Source: Paenibacillus plantiphilus | GTDB lineage: Bacteria > Bacillota > Bacilli > Paenibacillales > Paenibacillaceae | Length of the DNA stretch: 64,000 nt | Direction: 5' to 3' | Assembly: GCF_927798095.1 (NCBI RefSeq) | Contig: NZ_CAKMMF010000004.1 | Span: 230,993 to 294,992 of the forward strand | In this document: piece by piece, positions 27,701 through 36,448 of the stretch | Position numbering within the stretch: the first letter of the stretch is position 1 | How the letters are laid out: each line of letters opens with the position of its first letter | The notes under the pieces: model-generated | Told to the model about the DNA's origin: nothing | Database searches by the model: none | The model's input: only the letters and a program-made list of their open reading frames with translations | Made by a program: the position numbers and the translations under genes

Positions 27701-28328
27701 CCGATTGCACACGAAGCGGCTCCACCTGATCCTCAAGCTCGGATACAAGATCATGAATCCGCAGCAGATTCTGCTCCGTTTCATCAAGCTTCTTCTGTGC
27801 TTCGCGCTTGCGCGACTTATATTTCACAATACCGGAGGCTTCCTCGAAAATTCCGCGGCGATCCTCCGATCTCGTACTTAGAATCTCTTCGATCCGGCCT
27901 TGTCCGATAATCGAATAAGCTTCCTTGCCGATTCCGGTATCCATGAACAATTCCGTAATATCTCTTAGCCGGCATGGCTGCTTGTTAATCATATATTCAC
28001 TATCGCCGCTGCGATGGACGCGGCGCGTAACCGTCACCTCATTATAATCAAGCGGCAGCGCATTATCGCTGTTATCCAGCGTCAGCGACACTTCACTGAA
28101 ATTAACCGCTTTACGAGCATCGCTTCCGGCAAAAATAATGTCTTCCATCTTGCCGCCGCGCAAGCTCTTGGCACTCTGCTCGCCAAGCACCCAGCGAATG
28201 CCGTCGCTAATGTTGCTCTTGCCGCTGCCGTTCGGACCGACAACCGCCGTTATACCCCTGACGAACTCCAGCTCCGTCTTGTCGGCAAACGATTTAAATC
28301 CTGCTAATTCAATCCTTTTCAGGAACAT
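24750..28328 (-). CDS. smc: Chromosome segregation protein SMC
   Basis: Condensin ATPase that organises and segregates the chromosome with ScpA/B. The 1192-residue protein has Walker A GPNGSGKSNI at residues 32-41, two long coiled-coil arms (about 170-500 and 680-1020), a hinge (about 510-670, with LEGVHGAVAELV and TLEGDVVNAGGSMTGGS), the ABC signature LSGGERALTAIALLFAI near residue 1098 and Walker B PFCVLDEVEAALDEANV. It starts MFLKRIELAGFKSFADKT. It sits between rnc and ftsY, as in B. subtilis. Confidence 0.98.
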   Translation of the reverse strand: MFLKRIELAGFKSFADKTELEFVRGITAVVGPNGSGKSNISDGIRWVLGEQSAKSLRGGKMEDIIFAGSDARKAVNFSEVSLTLDNSDNALPLDYNEVTVTRRVHRSGDSEYMINKQPCRLRDITELFMDTGIGKEAYSIIGQGRIEEILSTRSEDRRGIFEEASGIVKYKSRKREAQKKLDETEQNLLRIHDLVSELEDQVEPLRVQSEKAVNFKQLKEQLKTSEISMYVHNIETVHRSWSEANERMNRLQGEQLQLSTVVSKHDALLEKDRQKLREIEEALDRLHESMLQISEDYEKCEGYGEVLKERKRNLDGNRAQLETSIESQSQRIAALTKEEAEFRSKGAALENELTILRQKLLEEEAQLLGNAASLTGDAEESLKSDLLDVLSSMAQLRNEIRYASQQEETLQRRMERLGDEQSKWQEQYGKLTARREELGQRLADTLAEITATRDRYIQEGERLQSGQKLLEEAQGAIRKWEQKVEALRSRRDTMKEMQDDLDGFMQGVREVLKASRRTSGGLEGVHGAVAELVRVPEKVELAVETALGGALQHVVMHDERSARAAIAFLKQRQLGRATFLPLDVIRGRNIPEQDKRVIAGIEGFVGVAADLVTCDSAYKSIVDNLLGNVIIAETLEQANRIAAKCHYRFRVVTLEGDVVNAGGSMTGGSLQKKGANLLGRQRQIEALDGEIKSTEEQLVKLRDKIGDLRKEQSIRSQNVDELRGQGEQRRIDEQHLRAELQQLDNENRHLEEQRQLFETDTVGHKSEREQIKQSAAEAERRLAELTGEEAKLQEAIRQAESRRKENETAKEHLQGQLTDIKIAVAKTDQEKQSFEDQAARVRSDIGRAKGELAGLRDMLARQEEDAEQHAQESVRQIEQLNELRLQKDSCSEQTDIQRAQRANMTRELEQGESETKEQRAQLRTVEDGLRQTEIAANRLDVELENLLRKLSEEYELSFELAKERYPVPEDIQAMQNEVRDLKRSISALGEVNLGAIEEYERVKERYTFLSDQKNDLIDAKTTLYQVIREMDEEMSKRFRTTFEAIRGHFVIVFAKLFGGGRADLIMVEPDRVLDSGIDIVAQPPGKKLQNLQLLSGGERALTAIALLFAILQVKPVPFCVLDEVEAALDEANVSRFAQYLREFSELTQFIVVTHRKGTMEEADVLYGVTMEEGGVSKLVSVRLEDEEPVYAS

Positions 28329-28471
28329 AGCTCAGCCTTCACCTCACCGACTATTGTATCATAATTAACCGAAAAGGACATGCTGAAATCCACCATCGGA
28401 GTGGAATAAAGCGTTGCGAAAAAGCGCTTGAAGCAGCGTTGTGACGACACATTCTTCCCCCTCGCGTGAAT

Positions 28472-28508
28472 AAAAAAATCCCGGTCTCCACAACAGTGGC
28501 CCAGGATT
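28472..28508 (-). terminator. Intrinsic terminator after rnc
   Basis: AATCCCGG...CTCCAC (28477-28490) and GTGGCCCAGGATT (28496-28508) form an imperfect stem around a short AACA loop. On the minus strand seven T follow (complement of 28472-28478). It lies 15 nt past the rnc stop, so smc needs its own promoter or readthrough. Confidence 0.83.
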
Positions 28509-28522
28509 CATCCATACCAGCA

Positions 28523-29221
28523 TCAAGCTTGTTTAAATAAGCTCCGCCAGGCTTCCGCAGCCGCCTGCTGCTCCGCTTCTTTCTTCGTGCGGCCTACGCC
28601 TGTTCCCCACATCTGCTCGCCGATATAAACCTCGACGACAAATTCGCGATCATGCGCAGGTCCACGCTCTTCCTTGATCCGATATTCAATGGGACTCATT
28701 CCGGCATGCTGCGCTCGCTCCTGAAGGGTAGACTTGTAATCCTTCACAAGCAATCCGCCGTCTATGTCGATATGCGGAAAGATGTTGTCAGCCAGAAATG
28801 CGCGGACGGCCTCAATACCCTGATCCAGGTAGATCGCGCCGACAAAAGATTCGAACAGATCCGCCAGCAATGCGGGACGCTGTCTGCCGCCCAGCTGCTC
28901 TTCGCCCCGCCCAAGCAGAACATGAGCGCCGAAGGAGAGCATATCAGCAAAACGCGCAAGCGAGGGCTCGCATACGATGGAAGCGCGCATTCTCGTCAGC
29001 TGTCCCTCAGGCCTGTCCGGAAAGGTACGGTACAAATGCTCGGAGACGGTAAGCTGCAGAACGGCATCGCCCAAAAATTCCAATCGCTCGTTATGCTCAA
29101 GCTCCCTCTGCTTATGCTCGTTCACATAGGAAGTATGCGTAAAGGCCTGCTTGAGCAAACGCGGCTTATGAAAGCGAAGCTGCAGACGCTGCTGCAGCTC
29201 CTCAAACCTATCATGCTTCAT
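28523..29221 (-). CDS. rnc: Ribonuclease III
   Basis: Double-strand-specific endoribonuclease for rRNA and scRNA maturation and mRNA turnover. The 232-residue product has the catalytic signature [13 protein letters not shown] (about 43-55), [15 protein letters not shown] (about 119-133) and a C-terminal dsRNA-binding domain ([16 protein letters not shown] to [12 protein letters not shown]). Its ATG lies inside the end of fabF (11-nt overlap), so the two are translationally coupled. Confidence 0.97.
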   Translation of the reverse strand: MKHDRFEELQQRLQLRFHKPRLLKQAFTHTSYVNEHKQRELEHNERLEFLGDAVLQLTVSEHLYRTFPDRPEGQLTRMRASIVCEPSLARFADMLSFGAHVLLGRGEEQLGGRQRPALLADLFESFVGAIYLDQGIEAVRAFLADNIFPHIDIDGGLLVKDYKSTLQERAQHAGMSPIEYRIKEERGPAHDREFVVEVYIGEQMWGTGVGRTKKEAEQQAAAEAWRSLFKQA

Positions 29222-30449
29222 ATTTCTTCATCACGATCGTAGCGTTATGACCGCCGAAACCGAACGAATTGGACAATGCCACCTTTACATCCGCTTTGCG
29301 CGGCGTGTGAGGCACATAGTCAAGATCACATTCCGGATCAGGATTATCCAAATTGATCGTTGGCGGTATGATGCCGTTTACAAGCGTAAGGCCGAGAATA
29401 ACAGCCTCAACGCCGCCGGCTGCGCCCAGCAAGTGGCCTGTCATCGATTTGGTCGAGCTGACAGCAACCTTGTAAGCATGATCGCCGAACGCTTTCTTAA
29501 TCGCAAGCGTCTCCGATCTGTCTCCGACTGGCGTAGACGTTCCATGCGCATTGATGTAATCAATAGTCGAGGGCTCCAGACCCCCGTCCTTCAGAGCGCG
29601 CTGCATGCAGCGCGCTGCTCCGTCCGGATCAGGCTCTGTCATATGATAAGCGTCTCCGCTCATGCCGTAGCCGGCAATCTCCGCATAAATGCGAGCGCCA
29701 CGCTCCAGCGCATGCTCCAGCGATTCAAGCACAAGCACACCAGATCCTTCGCCCATAATGAATCCGTCACGGTCGATATCGAACGGGCGGCTCGCTTTGG
29801 CCGGCTCATCATTGCGGGTTGACATCGCGCGCATGGAGCAGAAGCCTGCCATGCCTGTCGGACGAATGGTCGCTTCTGCGCCGCCGCAGATCATAACATC
29901 CGCTTCGCCGCGCTGAATCAGCTTGTAGGAATCTCCGATGGAATGCGTACCCGTGGCACAAGCCGTTACAGCTGTGCTGTTAGGGCCTTTGGCGCCAGTT
30001 GCGATAGAAACTTGACCGGAAGCCATATTCGCGATCATCATCGGAATAAAGAATGGACTGACGCGTTTAGGTCCCTTCTCCAGCAGAATATTATGCTGAT
30101 CCTCCCAGGTTCCAAGACCTCCAATGCCGGAGCCGATCATAATGCCGACACGCTCAGCATCCACATTGTCGCCTATTTGGAGCGCTGCGTCCTTAACAGC
30201 CATCTGACTGGCAGCGACTGCAAATTGAACGAAACGATCCATGCGGCGTCCTTCTTTTTTATCAAAATAATCCTCTGGATTGAAATTTTTGATTTCTGCA
30301 GCAATTTGGGTTGGATATTCGGATACATCAAATGCCTCGACATGCGAGACGCCAGACTTACCTTCCATCAAGCTTCCCCAAAATTGATCCAAATCAGTGC
30401 CGAGCGAGGTCATGACCCCCATGCCCGTAACGACCACTCTCTTGTTCAT
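29211..30449 (-). CDS. fabF: 3-oxoacyl-ACP synthase II
   Basis: Elongating condensing enzyme of type II fatty-acid synthesis. The 412-residue protein has the Cys-His-His triad: Cys164 in [11 protein letters not shown], His302 in NAHGTSTP and His339 in [14 protein letters not shown]. It starts [17 protein letters not shown]. The stop overlaps rnc by 11 nt. About 480 nt separate it from the acpP start, with a hairpin after acpP, so fabF-rnc may have its own promoter in 30450-30660. Confidence 0.98.
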   Translation of the reverse strand: MNKRVVVTGMGVMTSLGTDLDQFWGSLMEGKSGVSHVEAFDVSEYPTQIAAEIKNFNPEDYFDKKEGRRMDRFVQFAVAASQMAVKDAALQIGDNVDAERVGIMIGSGIGGLGTWEDQHNILLEKGPKRVSPFFIPMMIANMASGQVSIATGAKGPNSTAVTACATGTHSIGDSYKLIQRGEADVMICGGAEATIRPTGMAGFCSMRAMSTRNDEPAKASRPFDIDRDGFIMGEGSGVLVLESLEHALERGARIYAEIAGYGMSGDAYHMTEPDPDGAARCMQRALKDGGLEPSTIDYINAHGTSTPVGDRSETLAIKKAFGDHAYKVAVSSTKSMTGHLLGAAGGVEAVILGLTLVNGIIPPTINLDNPDPECDLDYVPHTPRKADVKVALSNSFGFGGHNATIVMKKYEA

Positions 30450-30667
30450 TCCAAATCACCTCTGCTGGACAACAATATTTGTTACGTGCCTGTAATCTAT
30501 TAAAAACGCGGTTGCGCTTGTTCATTTCCAGGGGAACCATGCAAGAAGAAATAGTTGACGCCGTCATTAATGGCGGTGCAAGGGCTTCTTCCCGTTGGAA
30601 ATATAATCAAAGTATAGGATGAGCATATACTTTCTTATATTTTGAAAAAATGCGTTAGATGGAGAGA

Positions 30668-30690
30668 AGTCCCGCCTTGTGAACGGGACT
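30668..30690 (-). terminator. Hairpin after acpP, probable weak terminator
   Basis: AGTCCCG (30668-30674) pairs with CGGGACT (30684-30690) around a 9-nt loop, 10 nt past the acpP stop. On the minus strand the following bases are TCTCTCC rather than a pure T-run, so termination may be partial. The 30450-30660 interval beyond shows no gene. Confidence 0.55.
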
Positions 30691-30700
30691 CGCCTTTAAC

Positions 30701-30934
30701 TTAGGTGTGAGATTGTATGTAATTAACTACTTCTCCCACACTCGTAATTTTCTCTGCATCTTCATCAGAGATCTCCAAATCGAACTCATCTTCCAGTTCC
30801 ATAACTAGTTCAACGACATCGAGAGAGTCAGCGCCGAGGTCGTCTTTGAACGACGCTTCGATGGTGACTTCTGTTTCGTCAACGCCAAGGCGATCGACAA
30901 CGATGCGTTTTACACGCTCTAATACATCGGACAT
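30701..30934 (-). CDS. acpP: Acyl carrier protein
   Basis: Carries growing acyl chains on a 4'-phosphopantetheine. The 77-residue product [20 protein letters not shown] has the attachment Ser37 in [12 protein letters not shown] and the typical acidic helix III. The ATG at 30934 follows GGAGGAGGTG; earlier in-frame starts would lack a ribosome site. It lies 97 nt downstream of fabG, the usual order fabD-fabG-acpP. Confidence 0.98.
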   Translation of the reverse strand: MSDVLERVKRIVVDRLGVDETEVTIEASFKDDLGADSLDVVELVMELEDEFDLEISDEDAEKITSVGEVVNYIQSHT

Positions 30935-31031
30935 CCGGTTCACCTCCTCCATGGTATTATACGAGAATTGCGGACAAATTGCCATATGTCTATCGGCTGC
31001 CTCAGCGTGCTCCACAGAAGCAGCAAATTTG

Positions 31032-31781
31032 CTACATGTACATGCCGCCATCCACATGAATAGTTTGGCCTGTCATGTAAGATGCCGCATCAGATGCAAG
31101 GAACCGGACTGCAGCGGCAATATCCTTAGGCGCGCCAAGCTTGGCCAGCGGAATGTCCTGCGACAGCTTCTCCTTCATCTCCTCCGGCAGCTTGTCTGTC
31201 ATATCGGTTTCGATGAAGCCCGGCGCTACACAGTTCACTGTAATGCTGCGTGACGCCAGCTCGCGGGCCGAAGCCTTCGTCAAGCCGATTACGCCCGCCT
31301 TAGCGGCAACATAGTTCGCTTGTCCGGGATTGCCCAGAACGCCAACGACTGAAGAGATGTTGATGATCCGGCCGGAGCGCTGCTTCATCATTTGCCGGGT
31401 AACCGCCTTAATGCCGTTGAAGACGCCCTTGAGATTCGTCTCGATCACTTGATCGAACTCCTCTTCCTTCATGCGCATAATAAGGTTGTCGCGCGTAATT
31501 CCGGCATTATTGACAAGAATATCAATGGACCCGAACGCTTCCAAGACCTGCTTCACCATCGCCTCGAACTCGTCAGGCTTGCCTACGTTGGCTTGCAGGA
31601 TGAGCGCGCGGCGGCCTAATGCTTCAACCGCTTGAGCAGTTTCGGCCGCTGCCGCCTCGCCTCCTGCATAGTTGATGGCAACATCTGCGCCAGCCTCTGC
31701 CAGCTCGATTGCGATTGCACGGCCAATGCCGCGGGATGCGCCGGTTACCAGTGCTATTTTACCTGTAAGGTCAGCGAACAT
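31032..31781 (-). CDS. fabG: 3-oxoacyl-ACP reductase
   Basis: NADPH-dependent short-chain dehydrogenase that reduces 3-ketoacyl-ACP. The 249-residue protein has the cofactor motif TGASRGIG (residues 13-20), NNAG (91-94), catalytic Ser143-144, Tyr157 and Lys161 (YVAAK), and the C-terminal [13 protein letters not shown] chose the ATG at 31781 ([11 protein letters not shown]) with GGGAG 8 nt upstream over a TTG at 31799. It follows fabD by 55 nt. Confidence 0.97.
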   Translation of the reverse strand: MFADLTGKIALVTGASRGIGRAIAIELAEAGADVAINYAGGEAAAAETAQAVEALGRRALILQANVGKPDEFEAMVKQVLEAFGSIDILVNNAGITRDNLIMRMKEEEFDQVIETNLKGVFNGIKAVTRQMMKQRSGRIINISSVVGVLGNPGQANYVAAKAGVIGLTKASARELASRSITVNCVAPGFIETDMTDKLPEEMKEKLSQDIPLAKLGAPKDIAAAVRFLASDAASYMTGQTIHVDGGMYM

Positions 31782-31836
31782 ATCGATCTCTCCCTTCAAT
31801 AATATTGCCCTCCTGTGCGGGCTGTCCGACTGACTG

Positions 31837-32766
31837 TCAGGCAGTCACTGCTGTTTCCAGGGAGGCTAGACTGTTGATCGTTTGTATGGAAACGGTTTTG
31901 TCGATTTTTTTGATCAGACCTGACAGAACGGAGCCTGAGCCGATTTCCACGAAGGTATCCACACCCTGCTCGATCATCCATTTAACGCTGTCTTCCCAAA
32001 GAACCGGAGAATACACCTGCTCTGTGAGAAGGCTGCGGATAGCCCCTGCTTCGCTGACAGGTCTCGCTGTTACGTTGGCAATGACAGGTATTGCTGCATC
32101 TCCCATCGGAATGTCCGCCAGCACGCCTGTCAACCGATCCGCCGCAGACTTCATCAGCGAGGAATGAAACGGGCCGCTTACCTCCAGCGGTATAACGCGC
32201 TTGGCTCCTGCCTCCTTGCCGCGCTCCGCTGCCGCCGCAACGCCTGCTGCCGTGCCCGATATAACGATTTGGCCGGGACAGTTCACATTAGCAAGCTCAA
32301 CCGAGCTTCCTTCAGCAGTTATAGCAGCGCACAACGACGACAGCGCCCCGCGCTCTGCGCCAAGAACAGCCGACATTGCCCCTTGGCCGCTCGGCACTGC
32401 CTGCTCCATATACTCGCCGCGCAAACGAACCGTGCGCACAGCATCCTCAAAGCTCATTACACCAGCCGCTACAAGAGCGCTGTATTCGCCCAAGCTATGG
32501 CCTGCCACATAATCCGGCTGCAATCCGCGAGCCTTGAACAGCTCCAGCAATGCCACGCTGACGGTCAGCAAAGCAGGCTGTGTATGAACGGTTTGCTTCA
32601 GCAGCTCGTCTGGTCCGTTAAAAATGATATCGCTCAGTTTGAAGCCAAGCGCCGCGTCAGCGCGTTCAAAGAAATGCCTCGCTTCAGCTATTTCATCATA
32701 AATGTCTCTACCCATGCCAACGGCTTGTGCGCCCTGGCCGGGAAATACGAATGCTGTTTTTCCCAT
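31837..32766 (-). CDS. fabD: Malonyl-CoA:ACP transacylase
   Basis: Transfers malonyl from CoA to ACP. The 309-residue protein has FPGQGAQ at residues 8-14, nucleophile Ser91 in [10 protein letters not shown], malonate-binding Arg in [12 protein letters not shown], and catalytic His in GPFHSSLM near residue 200. It starts [12 protein letters not shown]. It lies between fabH and fabG in the fapR-plsX-fabHDG-acpP cluster. Confidence 0.98.
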   Translation of the reverse strand: MGKTAFVFPGQGAQAVGMGRDIYDEIAEARHFFERADAALGFKLSDIIFNGPDELLKQTVHTQPALLTVSVALLELFKARGLQPDYVAGHSLGEYSALVAAGVMSFEDAVRTVRLRGEYMEQAVPSGQGAMSAVLGAERGALSSLCAAITAEGSSVELANVNCPGQIVISGTAAGVAAAAERGKEAGAKRVIPLEVSGPFHSSLMKSAADRLTGVLADIPMGDAAIPVIANVTARPVSEAGAIRSLLTEQVYSPVLWEDSVKWMIEQGVDTFVEIGSGSVLSGLIKKIDKTVSIQTINSLASLETAVTA

Positions 32767-32798
32767 TGATGCTGCTCCTTCCTACGTCGAGATTGCCA

Positions 32799-33785
32799 TT
32801 ACCATACCAATACAGATGCGCCCCATGTAAGTCCGCCTCCAAAGCCGACAAGCACCAAGCAGTCACCCTCGTTCACGCGCCCTTGCTCAACAGCTTCAGC
32901 GAGCGCAATCGGAATGGATGCCGCAGATACATTGCCGTACTTGTCAAGGTTGATCATACACTTGTCTTCGGAGAGACTGAGCTTGTTCAGCGCGGATTGA
33001 ATGATACGGATATTCGCCTGATGCGGAATTAGCAGATCAATCTTGCCTTTGTCTATCCCTGCTTTGCTTAGCGCTTCCTCAGCCGCATTCCCCATGATGC
33101 GCACAGCAAATTTGAACACTTCGCTGCCTGCCATATAGATATAATGCTGCTTCTCTGCAATGCTGGCCTCTGTTGACGGTACTCGCGAGCCGCCGCCGCA
33201 TACTTTGAGCAGCTCGCCTCCAGAACCGTCTGCGCCCAGCTCGAATGAGCGGAAGCCGCGGCCTTCCGGCACTGGGCCAAGAACGACTGCGCCAGCGCCG
33301 TCTCCGAACAGGATGCAGGTGTTGCGGTCGGTATAATCAGTAATGCGCGAGAGGCATTCCGCTCCAACGACGAGTACATGCTTGTACATGCCGCTTGCAA
33401 TCATGCTGTTAGCCGTTGCCAAGCCATAGATAAAGCCCGAGCAGGCAGCAGAAAGATCGAACGCCGCCGCTTTCGTTGCACCCAGCTTCTCTTGAAGCAG
33501 GCATGCTGTCGAGGGGAAGAACATATCCGGCGTAATGGTCGCCACAATAATGAGATCAAGCTCGGCTGCCGTTATGCCCGCAGCCTTCAAGGCGATCTCC
33601 GCCGCATTAAAAGCGAGATCCGATGTCGCCTGCTCCGGAGCTGCGATGCGCCGTTCGCGAATGCCTGTGCGAGTAACGATCCACTCATCGTTCGTCTCGA
33701 CCATCTGCTCTAATTCTTTATTCGATAAAATCCGCTCAGGAACATATTTGCCAGTACCGATAATACCTACGGAATTTAATTGCAT
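32799..33785 (-). CDS. fabH: 3-oxoacyl-ACP synthase III
   Basis: Initiates fatty-acid synthesis by condensing acetyl or branched acyl-CoA with malonyl-ACP. The 328-residue product has Cys115 in DLSAACSGF, His in LLIPHQANIRI and Asn in KYGNVSAASIP, the triad of the family. The ATG at 33785 (MQLNSVGIIGTG) is preferred: a GTG at 33797 overlaps the plsX stop, but AGGAA directly abuts it, leaving no spacing. A PlsX-FabH junction of this kind supports cotranscription. Confidence 0.96.
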   Translation of the reverse strand: MQLNSVGIIGTGKYVPERILSNKELEQMVETNDEWIVTRTGIRERRIAAPEQATSDLAFNAAEIALKAAGITAAELDLIIVATITPDMFFPSTACLLQEKLGATKAAAFDLSAACSGFIYGLATANSMIASGMYKHVLVVGAECLSRITDYTDRNTCILFGDGAGAVVLGPVPEGRGFRSFELGADGSGGELLKVCGGGSRVPSTEASIAEKQHYIYMAGSEVFKFAVRIMGNAAEEALSKAGIDKGKIDLLIPHQANIRIIQSALNKLSLSEDKCMINLDKYGNVSAASIPIALAEAVEQGRVNEGDCLVLVGFGGGLTWGASVLVW

Positions 33786-33793
33786 CTTCCCAC

Positions 33794-34783
33794 TCACTTC
33801 CTGCCCATTTCCGCTGTAATAGATTGAATCAACTGTGTCTCAATGGCTGTGCGCGCCTTGCCGACCGCATTTCTAACGGCCTTATTGTCAGATGAGCCGT
33901 GGCACTTGAGCACCAAACCATTCACGCCAAGCAGCAGTCCAGCGCCATACTCTTTATAATCCATCTTCGCCTTTAATTGGAGCATCTTCGGACGAACGAT
34001 CAATGCTGCAATTTTCGTCAGCCATGTGCTCGTGAAAGCATTGCGGATCTCCTTCATCAGGAAGCCTGCCGTGCCCTCCATCGCTTTAAGCATAATATTG
34101 CCGGAGAATCCATCGCATACAAGCACATCGCATTTGCGTGTCAGCACTCCGTTGGCCTCCACATTGCCGACAAAGTTAATTGGCGCCGCTTCCAGCAGCT
34201 CATAGGCCGCCTTCGTCAGCTCATTGCCCTTCATCGCTTCCGTCCCCACATTCAGCAGCCCGACTCGCGGGTTGTCCATTCCGTGGATCTTGGTCCGAAA
34301 AATACTGCCCATAATGCCATATTGCAGCAAATGCTCCGGCTTGGCATCCATATTCGCGCCCAGATCAAGCGCCAGAACGCCGACATCATCCATCGTCGGC
34401 AGCATCGGTGCAAGCGCTGGCCGTTCAATGCCAGCGATGCGGCCGACGACGAGCAAGCCCGTTGTCATTAATGCGCCTGTATTGCCGGCAGACAGCATCG
34501 CCTCCGCTTTGCCTTCCCGCACTAGCTGGCCGGCAATAACCATTGACGATGTTTTCTTGCGGCGCACTGCTTTAACCGGCTCATCATCCGGTCCGATAAC
34601 CTCATCTGCATGAATGATCGTCACATTCGGCGGTTTCACGCCGCCTAGCTCCTTCTCAATCAATGCGGTATCTCCAACAAGGAGAAGCTGCGTATCCGGC
34701 CATTCAGCTGCCGCCTCCAGCGCACCTTTAACGATAAGCCCAGGCGCATGGTCGCCACCCATCGCATCAATTGCGATCCGCAC
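33794..34783 (-). CDS. plsX: Phosphate acyltransferase PlsX
   Basis: Makes acyl-phosphate from acyl-ACP for phospholipid synthesis at the membrane surface. The 329-residue product has RIAIDAMGGDHAPG at the N-terminus, VKAVRRKKTSSMV near residue 85, MLSAGNTGALM and DGFSGNIMLKAMEG. The start is a GTG at 34783: GGGAGG is 8 nt upstream and the fapR stop ends 1 nt before it, so the two genes are tightly coupled. Upstream in-frame starts fall within fapR. Confidence 0.97.
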   Translation of the reverse strand: MRIAIDAMGGDHAPGLIVKGALEAAAEWPDTQLLLVGDTALIEKELGGVKPPNVTIIHADEVIGPDDEPVKAVRRKKTSSMVIAGQLVREGKAEAMLSAGNTGALMTTGLLVVGRIAGIERPALAPMLPTMDDVGVLALDLGANMDAKPEHLLQYGIMGSIFRTKIHGMDNPRVGLLNVGTEAMKGNELTKAAYELLEAAPINFVGNVEANGVLTRKCDVLVCDGFSGNIMLKAMEGTAGFLMKEIRNAFTSTWLTKIAALIVRPKMLQLKAKMDYKEYGAGLLLGVNGLVLKCHGSSDNKAVRNAVGKARTAIETQLIQSITAEMGRK

Positions 34784-34784
34784 G

Positions 34785-35384
34785 TTAAATTCCTCCCTCA
34801 ATCGCACTCTCGCCCGTAGAACGATAGATGACAAAGTGGCCCTGAAACACCATTTCGTCGCCTACGTACGAGAACACCTCTACCTTCGCTTTGCTCCGTT
34901 CGCCCGAGATTGATCGGACATAGGCTTTGGCGATGCATTTCTCGCCAAGCTTGACCGATCTTACGAATCGAATGTCAGCCGTTGCTGTAAGTGCGATCTC
35001 TTCATTAATAACAGCCACCGCAAGCGAGTTGGCCTGTGCAAAAACATGATGGCCCCTTGCGATGCCCGTTCTTGAAAACACATGCTCCGCACGAATTTCG
35101 AATATCGAAATCCCGCTGCGATCCAGCTGCAAATCCACAATATCGCCGATGACCTCGTGAAGCGGCAATGACCGGACAGCATCATAAGAGCGCTCCGCCA
35201 TCAGCTTCATTCGCTCGCGCAGCTCGGGAATAGCGAGCTCCATCCGGTCGAGGCGCACAGTTTGTATGCTTACTTTCAATTGACGTGTCAGCTCACGGTC
35301 CGTAATAAATGGATTCTCTTCTATTAGACGGGAGAGCTGCTGATGCCTCTGCCGTTTCGGAAGACGTTCGATGGTCCGCACCAC
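34785..35384 (-). CDS. fapR: Transcription regulator of lipid synthesis FapR
   Basis: Repressor of fatty-acid and phospholipid genes that is released by malonyl-CoA. The 199-residue protein has an N-terminal HTH ([25 protein letters not shown], about 26-50), a linker helix and a hot-dog effector domain ([27 protein letters not shown] near residue 100). It begins with tandem GTG codons (35384, 35381) behind a weak AGG-type ribosome site, so the exact start is uncertain. A FapR-box-like operator precedes it. It heads plsX-fabH-fabD-fabG-acpP, the classical autoregulated layout. Confidence 0.94.
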   Translation of the reverse strand: MVRTIERLPKRQRHQQLSRLIEENPFITDRELTRQLKVSIQTVRLDRMELAIPELRERMKLMAERSYDAVRSLPLHEVIGDIVDLQLDRSGISIFEIRAEHVFSRTGIARGHHVFAQANSLAVAVINEEIALTATADIRFVRSVKLGEKCIAKAYVRSISGERSKAKVEVFSYVGDEMVFQGHFVIYRSTGESAIEGGI

Positions 35385-35462
35385 CTTGCCTATTGATATC
35401 TGAAATTGAAACTATAAACAAAGAAATAAGAACACCAAAATGGCTGTAGTTGAAAGCAGCTA

Positions 35463-35480
35463 TTATAACCAGGTACTAAT
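35463..35480 (-). promoter_or_regulatory. FapR-operator-like site upstream of fapR
   Basis: The minus strand reads ATTAGTACCTGGTTATAA, close to the FapR box of Bacillales (an ATTAGTACCTG half site followed by an imperfect inverted half). It overlaps a TATAAT-like -10 (the TTATAAT end, complement of about 35461-35466) and lies about 80 nt before the fapR start. This implies autorepression and malonyl-CoA control of the whole downstream cluster (inference from the family). Confidence 0.75.
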
Positions 35481-35561
35481 AGTATATATAAGATTCCGCC
35501 GTTAAGCAATGTCAGAAGGATGGATATCGTTCCTTCCACACGCTGCGGTTCAGAGTGCAGC

Positions 35562-35594
35562 AAAAAAATAGCACCTCATCACGGGATGAAGTGC
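35562..35594 (-). terminator. Intrinsic terminator after rpmF
   Basis: GCACCTCATC (35571-35580) and GATGAAGTGC (35585-35594) form a 10-bp stem with a 4-nt loop. On the minus strand seven T follow (complement of 35562-35568). It isolates yceD-rpmF from the fapR unit. Confidence 0.9.
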
Positions 35595-35609
35595 TGCTTT
35601 TGTATGGAA

Positions 35610-35783
35610 CTATTGTTTGATAATCTCTTTTGCCTTATAAGTTCCGCAAACTTTACAAACGCGATGGCTCAATTTGAGCTCTCCGCATTGATCGCATTTC
35701 ACCATACCAGGCACCACTAATTTAAAGTGCGTACGGCGTTTGTCACGACGAGTTTTGGACGTTCTGCGTTGTGGTACTGCCAT
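35610..35783 (-). CDS. rpmF: 50S ribosomal protein L32
   Basis: The 57-residue product [19 protein letters not shown] has a C-terminal zinc ribbon, [18 protein letters not shown] (two CxxC pairs), so this is the zinc-binding form of L32. The ATG at 35783 follows AGGAGGTGG. It is the second gene of a yceD-rpmF pair (46 nt apart), conserved across bacteria, and ends at a strong terminator. Confidence 0.97.
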   Translation of the reverse strand: MAVPQRRTSKTRRDKRRTHFKLVVPGMVKCDQCGELKLSHRVCKVCGTYKAKEIIKQ

Positions 35784-35829
35784 GTTTCCCACCTCCTTAA
35801 AGAAAGTTCAGTTACAAAACCCCATGTCA

Positions 35830-36336
35830 TTAACGATCCTTGAACAAATCTTTCAATGCGGCAAGCCGGGGATCGATTTCATCCTTCGTGCATCCGCAAT
35901 TTTGCTCATTTAAGTTGGCGCCGCATGTGTGGCAAAGCCCCTTGCAATTCTCGCTGCAAAGCGGTGCGAAAGGCAATGACAGAAGCATCGTATCTTCGAA
36001 AAAAGGCTCCAAATCGACGGGGTCCTCTTCCACGATGATGACCTCTTCGTCATTTGACGGCTTTCTTGAAGCAGCAGGCTTGAATTTCTCCGCGAACGGA
36101 ACGGCAACGCGTTCATTCGTCGGCTCCAGACATCTGGAACAAGCAATATCGACGCTAATCGACAGCTCGCCCTCCACATAAGCGATGCCCTCTTCTCCCC
36201 TTGCTGTAAGATCGACCTCCAGCGGGCTTGCACCGATGATATCCTTGCGCACCTCCTGCAGCCAGTCCGCATTGAGACTAGCGCGAAGCGAACGCTTCAA
36301 TCCTTTGGACACCATCTCTTGAACATGAATCTCCAT
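35830..36336 (-). CDS. yceD: DUF177 family protein YceD (YlbN)
   Basis: Member of the YceD family, linked to 23S rRNA and large-subunit maturation and nearly always paired with rpmF. The 168-residue product contains the DUF177 core (CSRCLEPTNERVAVPFAEKF) and a C-terminal cysteine cluster (CSENCKGLCHTCGANLN then CGC) that probably binds a metal. The ATG at 36336 has GGAG 8 nt upstream; an in-frame extension to 36480 would overlap the divergent tmcAL start and is rejected. Confidence 0.93.
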   Translation of the reverse strand: MEIHVQEMVSKGLKRSLRASLNADWLQEVRKDIIGASPLEVDLTARGEEGIAYVEGELSISVDIACSRCLEPTNERVAVPFAEKFKPAASRKPSNDEEVIIVEEDPVDLEPFFEDTMLLSLPFAPLCSENCKGLCHTCGANLNEQNCGCTKDEIDPRLAALKDLFKDR

Positions 36337-36448
36337 TAAAATCACTCCAAACAAACAAAGTTTATTATATCGATTCCTCAGTCGTTTTGTCAACATTTTC
36401 ACGTCATGATATAGTGAAATGAGATTAAAACGATTCGGAGGACTGATT

